Source: Porticoccaceae bacterium
GTDB lineage: Bacteria; Pseudomonadota; Gammaproteobacteria; Pseudomonadales; Porticoccaceae
DNA length: 49,200 bases
Direction: 5' to 3'
Assembly: GCA_023228865.1 (NCBI GenBank)
Contig: JALOAH010000020.1
Location: 1-49,200, forward strand
Positions 1 through 8,597 of this stretch are shown piece after piece. The position numbers and the translations under genes were made by a program. Under the pieces are notes generated by a model. It ran no database searches and was not told the DNA's origin. It saw nothing but the letters and a program-made list of their open reading frames with translations. How positions within the stretch are numbered: position 1 is the first letter of the stretch; every line of letters begins with the position of its first letter.

Positions 1-3000
1 GGTAATGGCCGGGATGGTGAGGTTGCCCTTTTGGTAGGTATTGAGGGTGCTCCAGTTGCCAAGGATGCTTTGCAGTTGCGCCAGGCTCATGGCTCTGCGC
101 TTGCCCCAGGGGTCGAAGCTGAAGGCTTCCACTTCGTTGCCACTTTCGTTGGTGATGACGGTAACACTGCCGAGATGATCTTTGTGCAGGTATCTTGTTT
201 TGAGCGTGCCGGCACTGCCTGCGGTGCGATTGATGTAGGTGACGACGGTGTTGCCGGCAATGTTGTGACGCTCTTCGGTGATGTTGCCCGGCAGGGTGAC
301 TTTCTCATAGCCGCCGCTGTAGACGGTGCTGGTGGTGTTGCCGCTGCTGGTTTCGCTTTTGGTGAGCAGGTTGCGCTCGGGGTCGTAGGTCATGGTGCTG
401 CTGGCACCGCTTTGGCTGATGCTCAGGGGTTTGTCAAAGGCGCTCCAGGTGACTGTTCTGCCATCACCACTGGTCAGGTTGCCGTTGGCGTCGTAGCTGT
501 AGCTGGCGGTTTTGGTGCCAACACTGCCCGCGGTGATGTTGCACACAGCGTTAAAGCGGCTGCCCGCCCCACACTGGTTGCCGTAACTGTAGGTGCCTAC
601 CCCCGTTTTGGTTTTGATGTTGCCCAGGGCGTCGTAGGTGATCGCCACGGTTTGGGGTTGGCCGTTGCCAATGTCTACATGGCTTTGGCTCAAACGGTTG
701 AGGCTGTCGTAGTCAAAGACTTCGGCGATGTTTTTGAGGATGTCGTCACGGCTGATGAGGTTGCCCAGTTTGTCAAAACCAAAGCTGAGGTTCTGACGGT
801 TGTTGAGGGGCGTGTTGCCGGTGCTGACGCTTTGCAGGTAGCCGGTCTGGGCCTGATAGACGCGGCTGGTGGTCAGGCCGTTGCCATGGGTTTCGCCCGT
901 GACGTTGCCCCGCGCGTCCATGGCGGTGGCAGTGTAGTAGTTGAGGCTGGTGGCGGCATTTTTGACCGTGGTCAGGTAGCCCCGAACGTTGTAGAGGTGC
1001 TGGATTTCCAGACGGTTGCTGGGACCTGGGTATTTGAGTTTGTCCAGCCGCCCTTTGCTGTCGTAGGTCATGTCGGTGACGTAGGCCGTCCCGGCAATGG
1101 TCTCGCTAACGCTGGTGTTGTGACCGTAGCTGGCGTCGTAGCTGTAGGTTTTGCTGTAGCTGTTCGGCCCGCTCACCTGGTGAAGCTGGCCTTTGCCCTT
1201 GCCGCTCGCGGTGTCGTACACCCAGGTGCTGGTGTGGGCGGCGTTGTGGTTGGCGCAGCCGTTGGTGGACTGGGTGCTCTGCCCCAAACTGGTGGCCAGG
1301 GTGCCGGTGTACAGATCCGCCCGTTTGATCATGCGACCCAGCTTGTCGTAGGCCATGCAAGTGACCTGGTTCTTGGCGTCTTTCTGGCTGATCAGTTCTC
1401 CCAGGCCATTGTAGGTGTAGCTCCAGTTGCCTTTGTTGGGGTCGTTCAGGGTTTTCTTGCGACCCAGTTCGTCGTAGCTGATAAGGGTGGCCGGTACGGT
1501 CAGGCCGGCAACCGCCGCCGGCGTCAGGGTGATCATCTGGCCAAAGGGGTCGTAGCTGTAGGTGATCGTTTTACCCGCGTTGTCGGTGACGCTCACCAGG
1601 TTGTCGAGGACGTCGCGCACTTCCACTTTTTGCTGGTTCTTGTCCGTGGTGTCGATCCGCGATGTGGTGGTCAGGCCGTTGTAGGTGACGGTGTCGGTGC
1701 GGTTGTTGGCGTCCACCGTCTGGATCGGGCGACCCAGAACGTCGTAGGTAATGGTGTTCCAATATACGGTGGCGCCGCTTTTGTAGGGCTCACTCACCTG
1801 GGTGTTGTGACCCAGGGCGTTGTATTGGTAGTCGACAAAGACCCAGACGCCATCAAAACCCAGGCTCGCCTCCCGCCGTTTGCGCCCCAGCATGTCAATG
1901 TATACGCGGCTGTCGCTGCCATCGGCGCCAAGGGTGCGAAGGTAGTAGGCGGTGTTGGCGGGACAGGCCGGGCTGGCGCCACTGCAGTCCAGGTAACTGC
2001 TGGTGGTGGTCACCGCATTGGCCAGGCCGTCAAAGGCCTTGGTGGTCAGTACGCGACCAAAGGCGTCGTAGGTGTAGCTGGTCTTGATGCCGTTGGGGTC
2101 GGTGCTGTCTTTGCGCAACCCGGCAGTGACAAGGGTGTCGGCATAGTAGGTATGGGTCAGGGTTTGGTTGAGGGCGTTGGTTTCGGTGGCGATGTAGCGC
2201 TGGGAGTTGTCGTAGGTCACCTTGCTGGTGCGGCTGACAAAATCCGGCCCCGACACGGTCACCGCCAGGTTGCGGCCATAGCTGTCCACCGTCGCCTGGC
2301 CGCTCTCGTTGACGCCATAGGCGGTGGTCTGCAGTACCGTCCCCGACAGGGTGCGAATTATGTCTTTGGTCTTTCTGCCCGTCGCCGCATCGTATTCAAA
2401 GGCCGACGACCGGCCACCACTGACACCACCCGCTGAGACGTTCACGGTGGTCTCCGTAAGCTGTCCCATCAGCCAGTTGGCGGGGTTGTTGGTGTACAGC
2501 ATCCAGGTGGTCTTGGTGCGCTTGAGGGCGTTGCCCGCATCGTACACCTTGCTCTCCTGAGTGCGAATGCTGCTATTGCCCCAATAATAGATCTCATAGG
2601 GCGTCGGATTGGTGGCGACCTCCTTCGACATAAACGCGCCATTGAGATCCCGTTTGGTGATCGTGGTGGTTTTCACCCCAGGCACATAGCGCAGGCTGCT
2701 TCCCGATCCCACCGCCGGCACCTCCCAGGTGTTCACCGTGTCACTGAGCACCTGGTTGTTCGCCTGGTTGGTGGTAGTAAGCTGGATCAATGTGCCCTGC
2801 TTGCGCGCGGGATAGTCCTGGCTGAAAGTCGACACCGAACGAATGTTGGTGTCGTGGTTGATCACCGTCATCTGTTCAAAGCCGATGTTGCCCAACCCCT
2901 GTTGATGCATCAACAGGCGCTTGTAGCGGTAGCTGGCGCTGTTCAACCCCCCCAGGCCATTGCTCTGCTCCACCTTCGACACCAGGTAGCTGGCGTTCTG

Positions 3001-5256
3001 GACATTGATCACCGGATAGCTCGCCGCACTGCCCTTGTCGTAAAAATTCGGATCCGCGGTGTCGGTCAAAAAGCGGTAGCTGAATTTGGTCTGTACCCCC
3101 ATGCCATTGGCCACCTGGGTCAGATAGTCCGGACGCATCCCGTTGTGCTTGCGCAGCTGCCAGGTGGTGCCACTCGCCAGCACCAAATCCGATAGCCCGT
3201 TGCCGACAATGTCCGCCACCAGCGGGTTTTTGTCCCATCCGGAATTGGCGATCGTGGTGGTTTGCAGGTCAAAACCATTACCGTTCGAGACCAGCACCCG
3301 CCAGGTGCTGCCCCCGTTGTACAACAGATCCGACTGACCATCGCCGTTGTAGTCAAACACCACCGCCTTTTCCCAATTCGTCGCGCCAATATCCACCCCA
3401 TAGGCAACCTGCGCGGGCAGGAATTTTTCCCCATTGTTGAGACACACCAACAGCTGGTTGTTGTGGCGCTGCAAAAGATCCGGCAACCCATCTCCATTAA
3501 TATCCAGTATCTTGCCATTGACCCCAAAACTGTTCTGACAACTCTGAACGATGCGGCGGTTAAATATGGACGTCCCTGTCCCCAGATACACATCGACAAC
3601 CCCATTTTGACCCCAGATAAAATCATCCAACCCATCGCCATTGACATCCGCCACCCAACTTTCTGACGCCGGTGGCAAAGGCAAATTGGTGGCCTGGGCA
3701 CCGCCAAAACCACTGGCACCCAAAAAATGGACATAGGTAACCCCAGAGGCGTACGACAACAAATCCTTGCGGCCATCACCGTCAACATCCAGAAGCTTCG
3801 CCCTGTCCGGAAAGCTGCCCGCATCAATACCCGTGTTGATACCACTGGCAAAGGTGCCGCTGGCGGTGCCTTTGTAAACCCACCATTTACCACTGACGAT
3901 CGTTAACAGATCATCATTCAGATCACTGTCATAACGCAACGCCTTGGCATACTGCCAGTTCGCCGAAGGCGCAAGGGTCGACAGCTGGGAGCCCAGGGTC
4001 GTGCCATTGCTCAGCATCACACGCCAATAGCCACTATAGGGCTGCACCAGATCGCTGCGGCCATCGCCATTGACATCCATGATCTGGGGATTTTCCCCCC
4101 AGCCATTGTTGGGATTACTGGTATTGGTCAGACTCGAACTGAACCCCGCCACACCCGCCTCCCAGGTGATGGTGGTGGGCTTGACACAGGTACTGCCCAC
4201 GCACTCCTTCACAGAGACGATGCGGGAGTCCTTGGTGACGCTGTTGTAGTCGTAGGTGAGCTGGAGTTCGCGAAGCTTGGTGGTGCTGCCTGAGTAGGTG
4301 GCGATGGTTTTGAGACGCTCGGTTTGCTGAAGCGGCGCACCCGCAAAATACCCCCGGGCAATATCCGTGCGCGGCTCGTAGGTAAAACGCACCGAGTTAC
4401 GCGCCGTACCACTGACATAGTTGTAATCAATCCGACTGATACTGTGCTCGCCATCAACATCATTGTCGTTATAGGTAAACACCAGCTTGTTGCCAAAACG
4501 ATCCTCCGTTTTGTTCACACCCCATTCGTAGCTGCGCGTCAGTGTCACCGTCGACGGCGGCTGTTGTTGGCCACCCGAATCCATGCAGTAAGGGAAAATG
4601 TTCAAAATGTAGATGACCACCTGACCCGCCGGACAGTAGCTATAGGTCTTCTCTGTACTGCTGCGCGCATTGGCGGTGTTGCCGTATTCATGCACCCGGC
4701 CATCCGCTGTCCATACCTTGAACCATTGCGGGTTGCGGGCATTGTTGCTCATGACCTTGGTGCTCGGGTCGTACATCTGCGTCCCTTCAGACCCGTAAGA
4801 CACCACCTTGGTGATGCTGTCCATCTCGGTGCGATACTCCGTACCGTCGGCGCCGTAAACACCACTCACCGCCACCAGCCGCTGACCATCCAGGCAAAAC
4901 TGGTCGTCTTCATCAAAATTAACGCCGTCCCGGTAACCGTCGCGTATGATCGACGTGGCGCAGCGGTGAATCAGCGACACCCCAGAAATGTCAAAACCCA
5001 AGCCCGCAATACCATTGCCGCCATTGCTGCTGTAACTCAACGCAACCTGCGGCTGAACGCCTTGAATACCGCCAGGTACATTCACCGCAATACTGTATTG
5101 GGCGCTACCGTCATTGCCCACGTCGTGCTGACCCGACAAGGCACCTAAATCAATACCCGCCAGCGCCGGAACAGAGGACAACCACAACGAGAAACCACAC
5201 AAAAGCGCAGAAAGAGAAACAGCAGAAAGGCAAACACGAAGGCGGGAAAATCCCAT
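1..5256 (-). CDS. SpvB/FG-GAP/YD-repeat (Rhs-type) exported giant protein, C-terminus beyond window
   Basis: One minus-strand frame stays open from an ATG at 5254-5256 to the left edge, at least 1752 codons with no stop, so the 3' end lies outside. Residues 1-33 form a Sec signal peptide (Arg-containing start, long hydrophobic core, cleavage after PALA before GID). Residues about 35-300 look like the SpvB/insecticidal-toxin N-terminal region (QPQVALSYSS, GIAGLGFDIS). Residues about 375-700 hold FG-GAP/VCBS-like repeats with several DVNGDG or DYNGDG loops. Residues about 710-810 resemble the TcdB middle region (HQQGLGNIGFEQM). From about 950 onward there are many YD repeats (ITYSYDPFGQ, MTYDSKGRLDKL, VFDYDSLNRLSQ). 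Near residues 1690-1715 is the Rhs-core signature LHKDHLGSVTVITN followed by FDPWGKRR. Family members form a shell enclosing a variable C-terminal domain, often toxic. That tip and any immunity gene are not visible. Confidence 0.93.
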   Translation of the reverse strand, partial: MGFSRLRVCLSAVSLSALLCGFSLWLSSVPALAGIDLGALSGQHDVGNDGSAQYSIAVNVPGGIQGVQPQVALSYSSNGGNGIAGLGFDISGVSLIHRCATSIIRDGYRDGVNFDEDDQFCLDGQRLVAVSGVYGADGTEYRTEMDSITKVVSYGSEGTQMYDPSTKVMSNNARNPQWFKVWTADGRVHEYGNTANARSSTEKTYSYCPAGQVVIYILNIFPYCMDSGGQQQPPSTVTLTRSYEWGVNKTEDRFGNKLVFTYNDNDVDGEHSISRIDYNYVSGTARNSVRFTYEPRTDIARGYFAGAPLQQTERLKTIATYSGSTTKLRELQLTYDYNSVTKDSRIVSVKECVGSTCVKPTTITWEAGVAGFSSSLTNTSNPNNGWGENPQIMDVNGDGRSDLVQPYSGYWRVMLSNGTTLGSQLSTLAPSANWQYAKALRYDSDLNDDLLTIVSGKWWVYKGTASGTFASGINTGIDAGSFPDRAKLLDVDGDGRKDLLSYASGVTYVHFLGASGFGGAQATNLPLPPASESWVADVNGDGLDDFIWGQNGVVDVYLGTGTSIFNRRIVQSCQNSFGVNGKILDINGDGLPDLLQRHNNQLLVCLNNGEKFLPAQVAYGVDIGATNWEKAVVFDYNGDGQSDLLYNGGSTWRVLVSNGNGFDLQTTTIANSGWDKNPLVADIVGNGLSDLVLASGTTWQLRKHNGMRPDYLTQVANGMGVQTKFSYRFLTDTADPNFYDKGSAASYPVINVQNASYLVSKVEQSNGLGGLNSASYRYKRLLMHQQGLGNIGFEQMTVINHDTNIRSVSTFSQDYPARKQGTLIQLTTTNQANNQVLSDTVNTWEVPAVGSGSSLRYVPGVKTTTITKRDLNGAFMSKEVATNPTPYEIYYWGNSSIRTQESKVYDAGNALKRTKTTWMLYTNNPANWLMGQLTETTVNVSAGGVSGGRSSAFEYDAATGRKTKDIIRTLSGTVLQTTAYGVNESGQATVDSYGRNLAVTVSGPDFVSRTSKVTYDNSQRYIATETNALNQTLTHTYYADTLVTAGLRKDSTDPNGIKTSYTYDAFGRVLTTKAFDGLANAVTTTSSYLDCSGASPACPANTAYYLRTLGADGSDSRVYIDMLGRKRREASLGFDGVWVFVDYQYNALGHNTQVSEPYKSGATVYWNTITYDVLGRPIQTVDANNRTDTVTYNGLTTTSRIDTTDKNQQKVEVRDVLDNLVSVTDNAGKTITYSYDPFGQMITLTPAAVAGLTVPATLISYDELGRKKTLNDPNKGNWSYTYNGLGELISQKDAKNQVTCMAYDKLGRMIKRADLYTGTLATSLGQSTQSTNGCANHNAAHTSTWVYDTASGKGKGQLHQVSGPNSYSKTYSYDASYGHNTSVSETIAGTAYVTDMTYDSKGRLDKLKYPGPSNRLEIQHLYNVRGYLTTVKNAATSLNYYTATAMDARGNVTGETHGNGLTTSRVYQAQTGYLQSVSTGNTPLNNRQNLSFGFDKLGNLISRDDILKNIAEVFDYDSLNRLSQSHVDIGNGQPQTVAITYDALGNIKTKTGVGTYSYGNQCGAGSRFNAVCNITAGSVGTKTASYSYDANGNLTSGDGRTVTWSAFDKPLSISQSGASSTMTYDPERNLLTKSETSSGNTTSTVYSGGYEKVTLPGNITEERHNIAGNTVVTYINRTAGSAGTLKTRYLHKDHLGSVTVITNESGNEVEAFSFDPWGKRRAMSLAQLQSILGNWSTLNTYQKGNLTIPAIT

Positions 5257-5304
5257 GGCAGCAGTCCTTTGCAAAAGTGTTATTCATTCATCCACAACCG
5301 CGCT

Positions 5305-5335
5305 ATCTTAATGGCCTATACCCCAGGCTTGTCAA
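5305..5335 (-). promoter_or_regulatory. Candidate promoter of the Rhs-type gene
   Basis: On the minus strand a perfect TTGACA lies at 5335-5330 and TAAGAT at 5310-5305, separated by 19 bases, about 50 bases before the ATG. AAGGA lies about 10 bases before the start codon as a plausible ribosome-binding site. The -10 matches only four of six consensus bases and the spacer is long. Confidence 0.35.
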
Positions 5336-5442
5336 GATTTTTTTTAGGTAACCAATGATTGCCTTTTTTTAAAAACCGTGTCAGGATTTTTGCGCACAAG
5401 GATTTTGAATTTCAATCAGCCTCTCTAGAAAGGACTCAACCC

Positions 5443-5877
5443 ATGGCGACACTCATTCCTGCAACACCCGCTTTACTTCAAATTGCCACCTTTACGATCA
5501 AGGAAAAAAATCACAAGATCGCAATGATGGCAACTATGTTGGCCTTGTTAATTATTAGCGGCCTAGGCCATGCAGCTGATAAAGACCGCAATCGTGAAAC
5601 AAACAAACTGAAACCTATCCCAAAGGAAGAGCTGCCTCTTCAGGCATTAACAGATATTTATTCGGGCTGTATTAACGCTAGCCTCCGCGACGACATTAAG
5701 AATGGCAAAACGACACTGTCTCTGGGTGAGGTTCGCAATATATGTCAGGAGGAGCGTAAAAATCTCTCACAAAAAATGTCTCCCGACGGCATAAACAGCC
5801 TGGATAATTTATTTGTGTCGACCTATAACGATTACCAGTCTGGGGAAAGGCAAACCATCCCAGAAACAAGCGAATAA
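5443..5877 (+). CDS. Small exported two-cysteine protein of unknown function upstream of gspC
   Basis: I do not recognise this family. Starting at the ATG at 5443, behind AGAAAGGA, it has 144 residues. A hydrophobic segment (MMATMLALLIISGLGHA) followed by ADKD looks like a signal peptide cleaved after GHA. It begins about residue 28, so either the n-region is unusually long or translation starts at one of the ATGs at 5524-5527. The mature part is charged and probably helical, with two cysteines (SGCIN and NICQEE) that could form a disulfide in the periplasm. There is no lipobox. It diverges from the Rhs-type gene and precedes gspC by about 40 bases on the same strand. A periplasmic accessory role in type II secretion is possible but rests on position only. 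Confidence 0.7.
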   Translation: MATLIPATPALLQIATFTIKEKNHKIAMMATMLALLIISGLGHAADKDRNRETNKLKPIPKEELPLQALTDIYSGCINASLRDDIKNGKTTLSLGEVRNICQEERKNLSQKMSPDGINSLDNLFVSTYNDYQSGERQTIPETSE

Positions 5878-5919
5878 CCTTCCCCTAACAAGAGAACACA
5901 AAACGCAAAATTGCCAGTG

Positions 5920-6669
5920 ATGGCAACGGATAAAACAATGGCGGTATTTGGCTACATAAACTATAGATTGCTAATCCGACAGCACGTACTTGGGTCGCAC
6001 TTTTATCCAAAAAGCCTGATCACCAGATTCATGGTTATACGATTCATTCCACAGCTGCTGAGCCTGCTTGTTTTCGGTATCAGTTTCTCGGTTTTTTCGG
6101 TGCTGTTAACCAGGGATTTGAGCCTTGTAAAAGGCATGGAAACTGCCAAGGAAGTAAATCTACAAACAAATTCGGCAGCAAATGAAAACAATGACTCAAA
6201 CACAGCTCTGGAATATGTTGCGCTTTTTGGCAATCCGGCACCAAAAATTCCATATGTAGAAACCCCGGTACCTGTCAGCAATCTGGCTTTAACTCTAAAA
6301 GGAACTTTCACCCACAATGATAGTAGCAAAGCGTACGCCCTTATTGAAAATGGAGGCACTACAGCCGCCTACAGGATGAGCGATGAGATTGCCCCTGGCG
6401 TACAGCTCTTGGCTATCTATTCAGGGAAAATCATTATTCTTCGCAACGGCATGCACGAACATTTAATTGTTAATCTTCTCAAAGGAGAGTTACCGGAGCA
6501 GAATGCAAAGCATTACCCATTGGTTGTTGAATCCAATATGCCTGATTTGCCCGGGCAACCAGTGAATACACTTCAGTCGAAAGCAAACAATAAATCAAAG
6601 GAACGAGAAGAAATGTCAGTTTCGGAACGCTTGCAAGCGTTGAAAGAGCGCCGTGCTATTGCCAATTAA
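5920..6669 (+). CDS. gspC: Type II secretion inner-membrane protein GspC (short form, no PDZ)
   Basis: Bitopic inner-membrane component linking the cytoplasmic-membrane platform to the secretin. From the ATG at 5920 it has 249 residues. The in-frame ATG at 6031, directly before the membrane helix, is an alternative, and neither has a clear ribosome-binding site. The helix reads FIPQLLSLLVFGISFSVFSV. A linker leads to the homology-region beta domain (LALTLKGTFTHNDSSKAYAL, then YRMSDEIAPGVQLLAI and IIILRNG). The C-terminus is a charged, helix-prone tail (SVSERLQALKERR), with no PDZ or coiled-coil domain recognisable, so it is shorter than the classic PDZ-bearing GspC. It is the first recognisable gsp gene and is followed at once by gspD. 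Confidence 0.85.
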   Translation: MATDKTMAVFGYINYRLLIRQHVLGSHFYPKSLITRFMVIRFIPQLLSLLVFGISFSVFSVLLTRDLSLVKGMETAKEVNLQTNSAANENNDSNTALEYVALFGNPAPKIPYVETPVPVSNLALTLKGTFTHNDSSKAYALIENGGTTAAYRMSDEIAPGVQLLAIYSGKIIILRNGMHEHLIVNLLKGELPEQNAKHYPLVVESNMPDLPGQPVNTLQSKANNKSKEREEMSVSERLQALKERRAIAN

Positions 6670-6694
6670 CCCTCTTACCTGGTACACAGGCGTG

Positions 6695-8584
6695 ATGTTT
6701 TATCTAAAAATCATTCTCTATTATTTTTTCGTCTGTTGCGCCCTGCTTTCACATGGGGTTTTGGCTGAGCAAAATAATATCACCCTATCTCTTGATGATG
6801 CTGATATCACCGATTTAATTCGTTGGGCATCAGAAATTACCGGGAAAAACATTATCCTTCACCCCAATATTCAAGGTAAAGTCACCGTCCTTGCTCGCCA
6901 GCCAATGGATCAAGATGAGGCTTATCAGGTATTTCTTTCCACTCTGCAGGTTCATGGTTTGACGGTCATTGAAGAGAACGGTTCACTCAAAGTCATTCCC
7001 AATGCCCAGGCTAAAGAATCTGCAATTCCTCTTGTTGGTAACAATCCTGAAAATGCCAGCGAGGATATTGTGGTGCAAATCGTCAAGGTGAAAAATATTT
7101 CGGCTCTGGATTTAACCAATCTGGTACGCCCCTTGATTCCACAGTCCGGCTATCTTGCCGCTTATCCGCAGACCAACACGCTGATTATTGCCGATCGCGC
7201 CAATAATATTCAAAAGATCCTGTCACTCATTGACCGCATTGACCAGGCGGGCACGGTGGAAATTGAATTGATTCCTATCCAGTTTGCCAACGCCAATGCC
7301 ATTATTTCCGTTCTCGGCAAGGTTCTTCCCGGTCAGGGGAATGGGCAGGAAGGCAATGGCGAATTTAAACTGGCCGTTGATGAGCGCTCCAACAGTATTT
7401 TGATGACGGGTGATCCTGTCACGCGCAACCAGGTAAAGGCGCTGATTCAGCGTCTGGATAAAGCACTGGATAGCTCTGGCAACACCCAGGTTATTCGCGT
7501 GCAGTATGCCAATGCTGCCGATCTTGTGCCCTTGCTGCAGACCGTGAGCGGCAGTGTTCAGAAAGGCGCGAAATCTCAGCATGTTGCTGATGTCGAGATT
7601 AGCATTCAGGCTCATGAACAGCTTAATGCCCTGGTAATTACGGCGCCGGCCAACGTTCTGAGCGCTATGCGCGGTGTTATCAGCACCCTTGATGTGCCCC
7701 GTGCCCAGGTATTGGTAGAGGCACTGATTGTGGAAGTGAGCGAAGATATCGCCCGCAACATTGGTGTGGAGTGGCAAACCAATCAGCCGGGTTCAGGTGA
7801 AGCGGTTTTCGGCGGCTTCAGTAATTTTCCACCAGATGTAAACCCGCTTTCCGTTCAAAATGGTATTGCCACTCTGGGAACCGGTTTGTCGCTAGGGTAT
7901 TTTCGTGGAGGGTCTCTACGGGGAATTATTAATGCTCTTTCCGGCGAAACCAATGCCAACATTCTTTCTACGCCAACCATTGTCTCTCTCGATAACGAGG
8001 AGGCCGAAATTCTTGTTGGCTCCAATGTACCTTTTATTACTGGCTCACAACAACGGGCAGGAGATATTGATCCATTTCAGACTATACAACGCCAGGATAT
8101 TGGCGTGACGCTGAAAGTCAAACCGCGCGTCAACAATGATAATTCTGTAACTCTGGAGATCGAACAAACTGTCGAAAGCATTGCCCCGACAACGGCCAGT
8201 ACAGCTGATATTGTCACCAACAAACGGGAAATTAAAACCCGTGTATCCATCAATAACAACGAAGTTCTGGTGTTGGGCGGATTGATGCGCGACGAGCTCA
8301 CCAATGGCGAAAACCGGGTGCCGGTGTTGGGAAAAATTCCTGTTCTAGGGCATTTGTTTAAAAGCAAATCGGTTAAAGCCACCAAAACCAATTTAATGGT
8401 ATTTATTCACCCGCGCATTTTGCAAACTGGCGATAGTTTCGACAACCTGAGCCACGAAAAATACAACAGCATCCGCAACCGACAACTGGAGTTTAATCAT
8501 GCCATTGACCAGTTTTGGCTGCCGGGCAACACGCCTACTTTGCCAGCTCTTGAAGAAACAGCGCCTTCGAATGCCGAAGAATAG
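6695..8584 (+). CDS. gspD: Type II secretion outer-membrane secretin GspD
   Basis: Outer-membrane channel of the type II secretion system, 629 residues from the ATG at 6695 (a GTG lies directly before it at 6692). The signal peptide is FYLKIILYYFFVCCALLSHGVLA, cut here as FYLKIILYYFFVCC plus ALLSHGVLA. The N0 domain follows (ITLSLDDADITDLIRWASEI), then N1-N3 repeats (VKVKNISALDLTNLVRPLIP; IPIQFANANAIISVLGKVLP; IRVQYANAADLVPLLQTV). The C-terminal secretin core contains VLVEALIVEVSEDIARNIGV, ILSTPTIVSLDNEEAEILVG, VPFITG and the hallmark VLVLGGLMRDE with VPVLGKIPVLGHLFKS. About 40 residues follow the core as a possible pilotin-binding tail. It starts 25 bases after gspC. Confidence 0.97.
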   Translation: MFYLKIILYYFFVCCALLSHGVLAEQNNITLSLDDADITDLIRWASEITGKNIILHPNIQGKVTVLARQPMDQDEAYQVFLSTLQVHGLTVIEENGSLKVIPNAQAKESAIPLVGNNPENASEDIVVQIVKVKNISALDLTNLVRPLIPQSGYLAAYPQTNTLIIADRANNIQKILSLIDRIDQAGTVEIELIPIQFANANAIISVLGKVLPGQGNGQEGNGEFKLAVDERSNSILMTGDPVTRNQVKALIQRLDKALDSSGNTQVIRVQYANAADLVPLLQTVSGSVQKGAKSQHVADVEISIQAHEQLNALVITAPANVLSAMRGVISTLDVPRAQVLVEALIVEVSEDIARNIGVEWQTNQPGSGEAVFGGFSNFPPDVNPLSVQNGIATLGTGLSLGYFRGGSLRGIINALSGETNANILSTPTIVSLDNEEAEILVGSNVPFITGSQQRAGDIDPFQTIQRQDIGVTLKVKPRVNNDNSVTLEIEQTVESIAPTTASTADIVTNKREIKTRVSINNNEVLVLGGLMRDELTNGENRVPVLGKIPVLGHLFKSKSVKATKTNLMVFIHPRILQTGDSFDNLSHEKYNSIRNRQLEFNHAIDQFWLPGNTPTLPALEETAPSNAEE

Positions 8585-8597
8585 GAGTTGATATTTT

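Noticed and set aside
31..2436. Long plus-strand open frame of about 800 codons
   Set aside because: It is the antisense of the Rhs-type gene in the same codon register. YD repeats are poor in codons whose complement is a stop. The reverse strand gives clear FG-GAP and YD-repeat sequence.
7223..7777. Minus-strand frame of 184 codons inside gspD
   Set aside because: Antisense shadow of a clear secretin gene.
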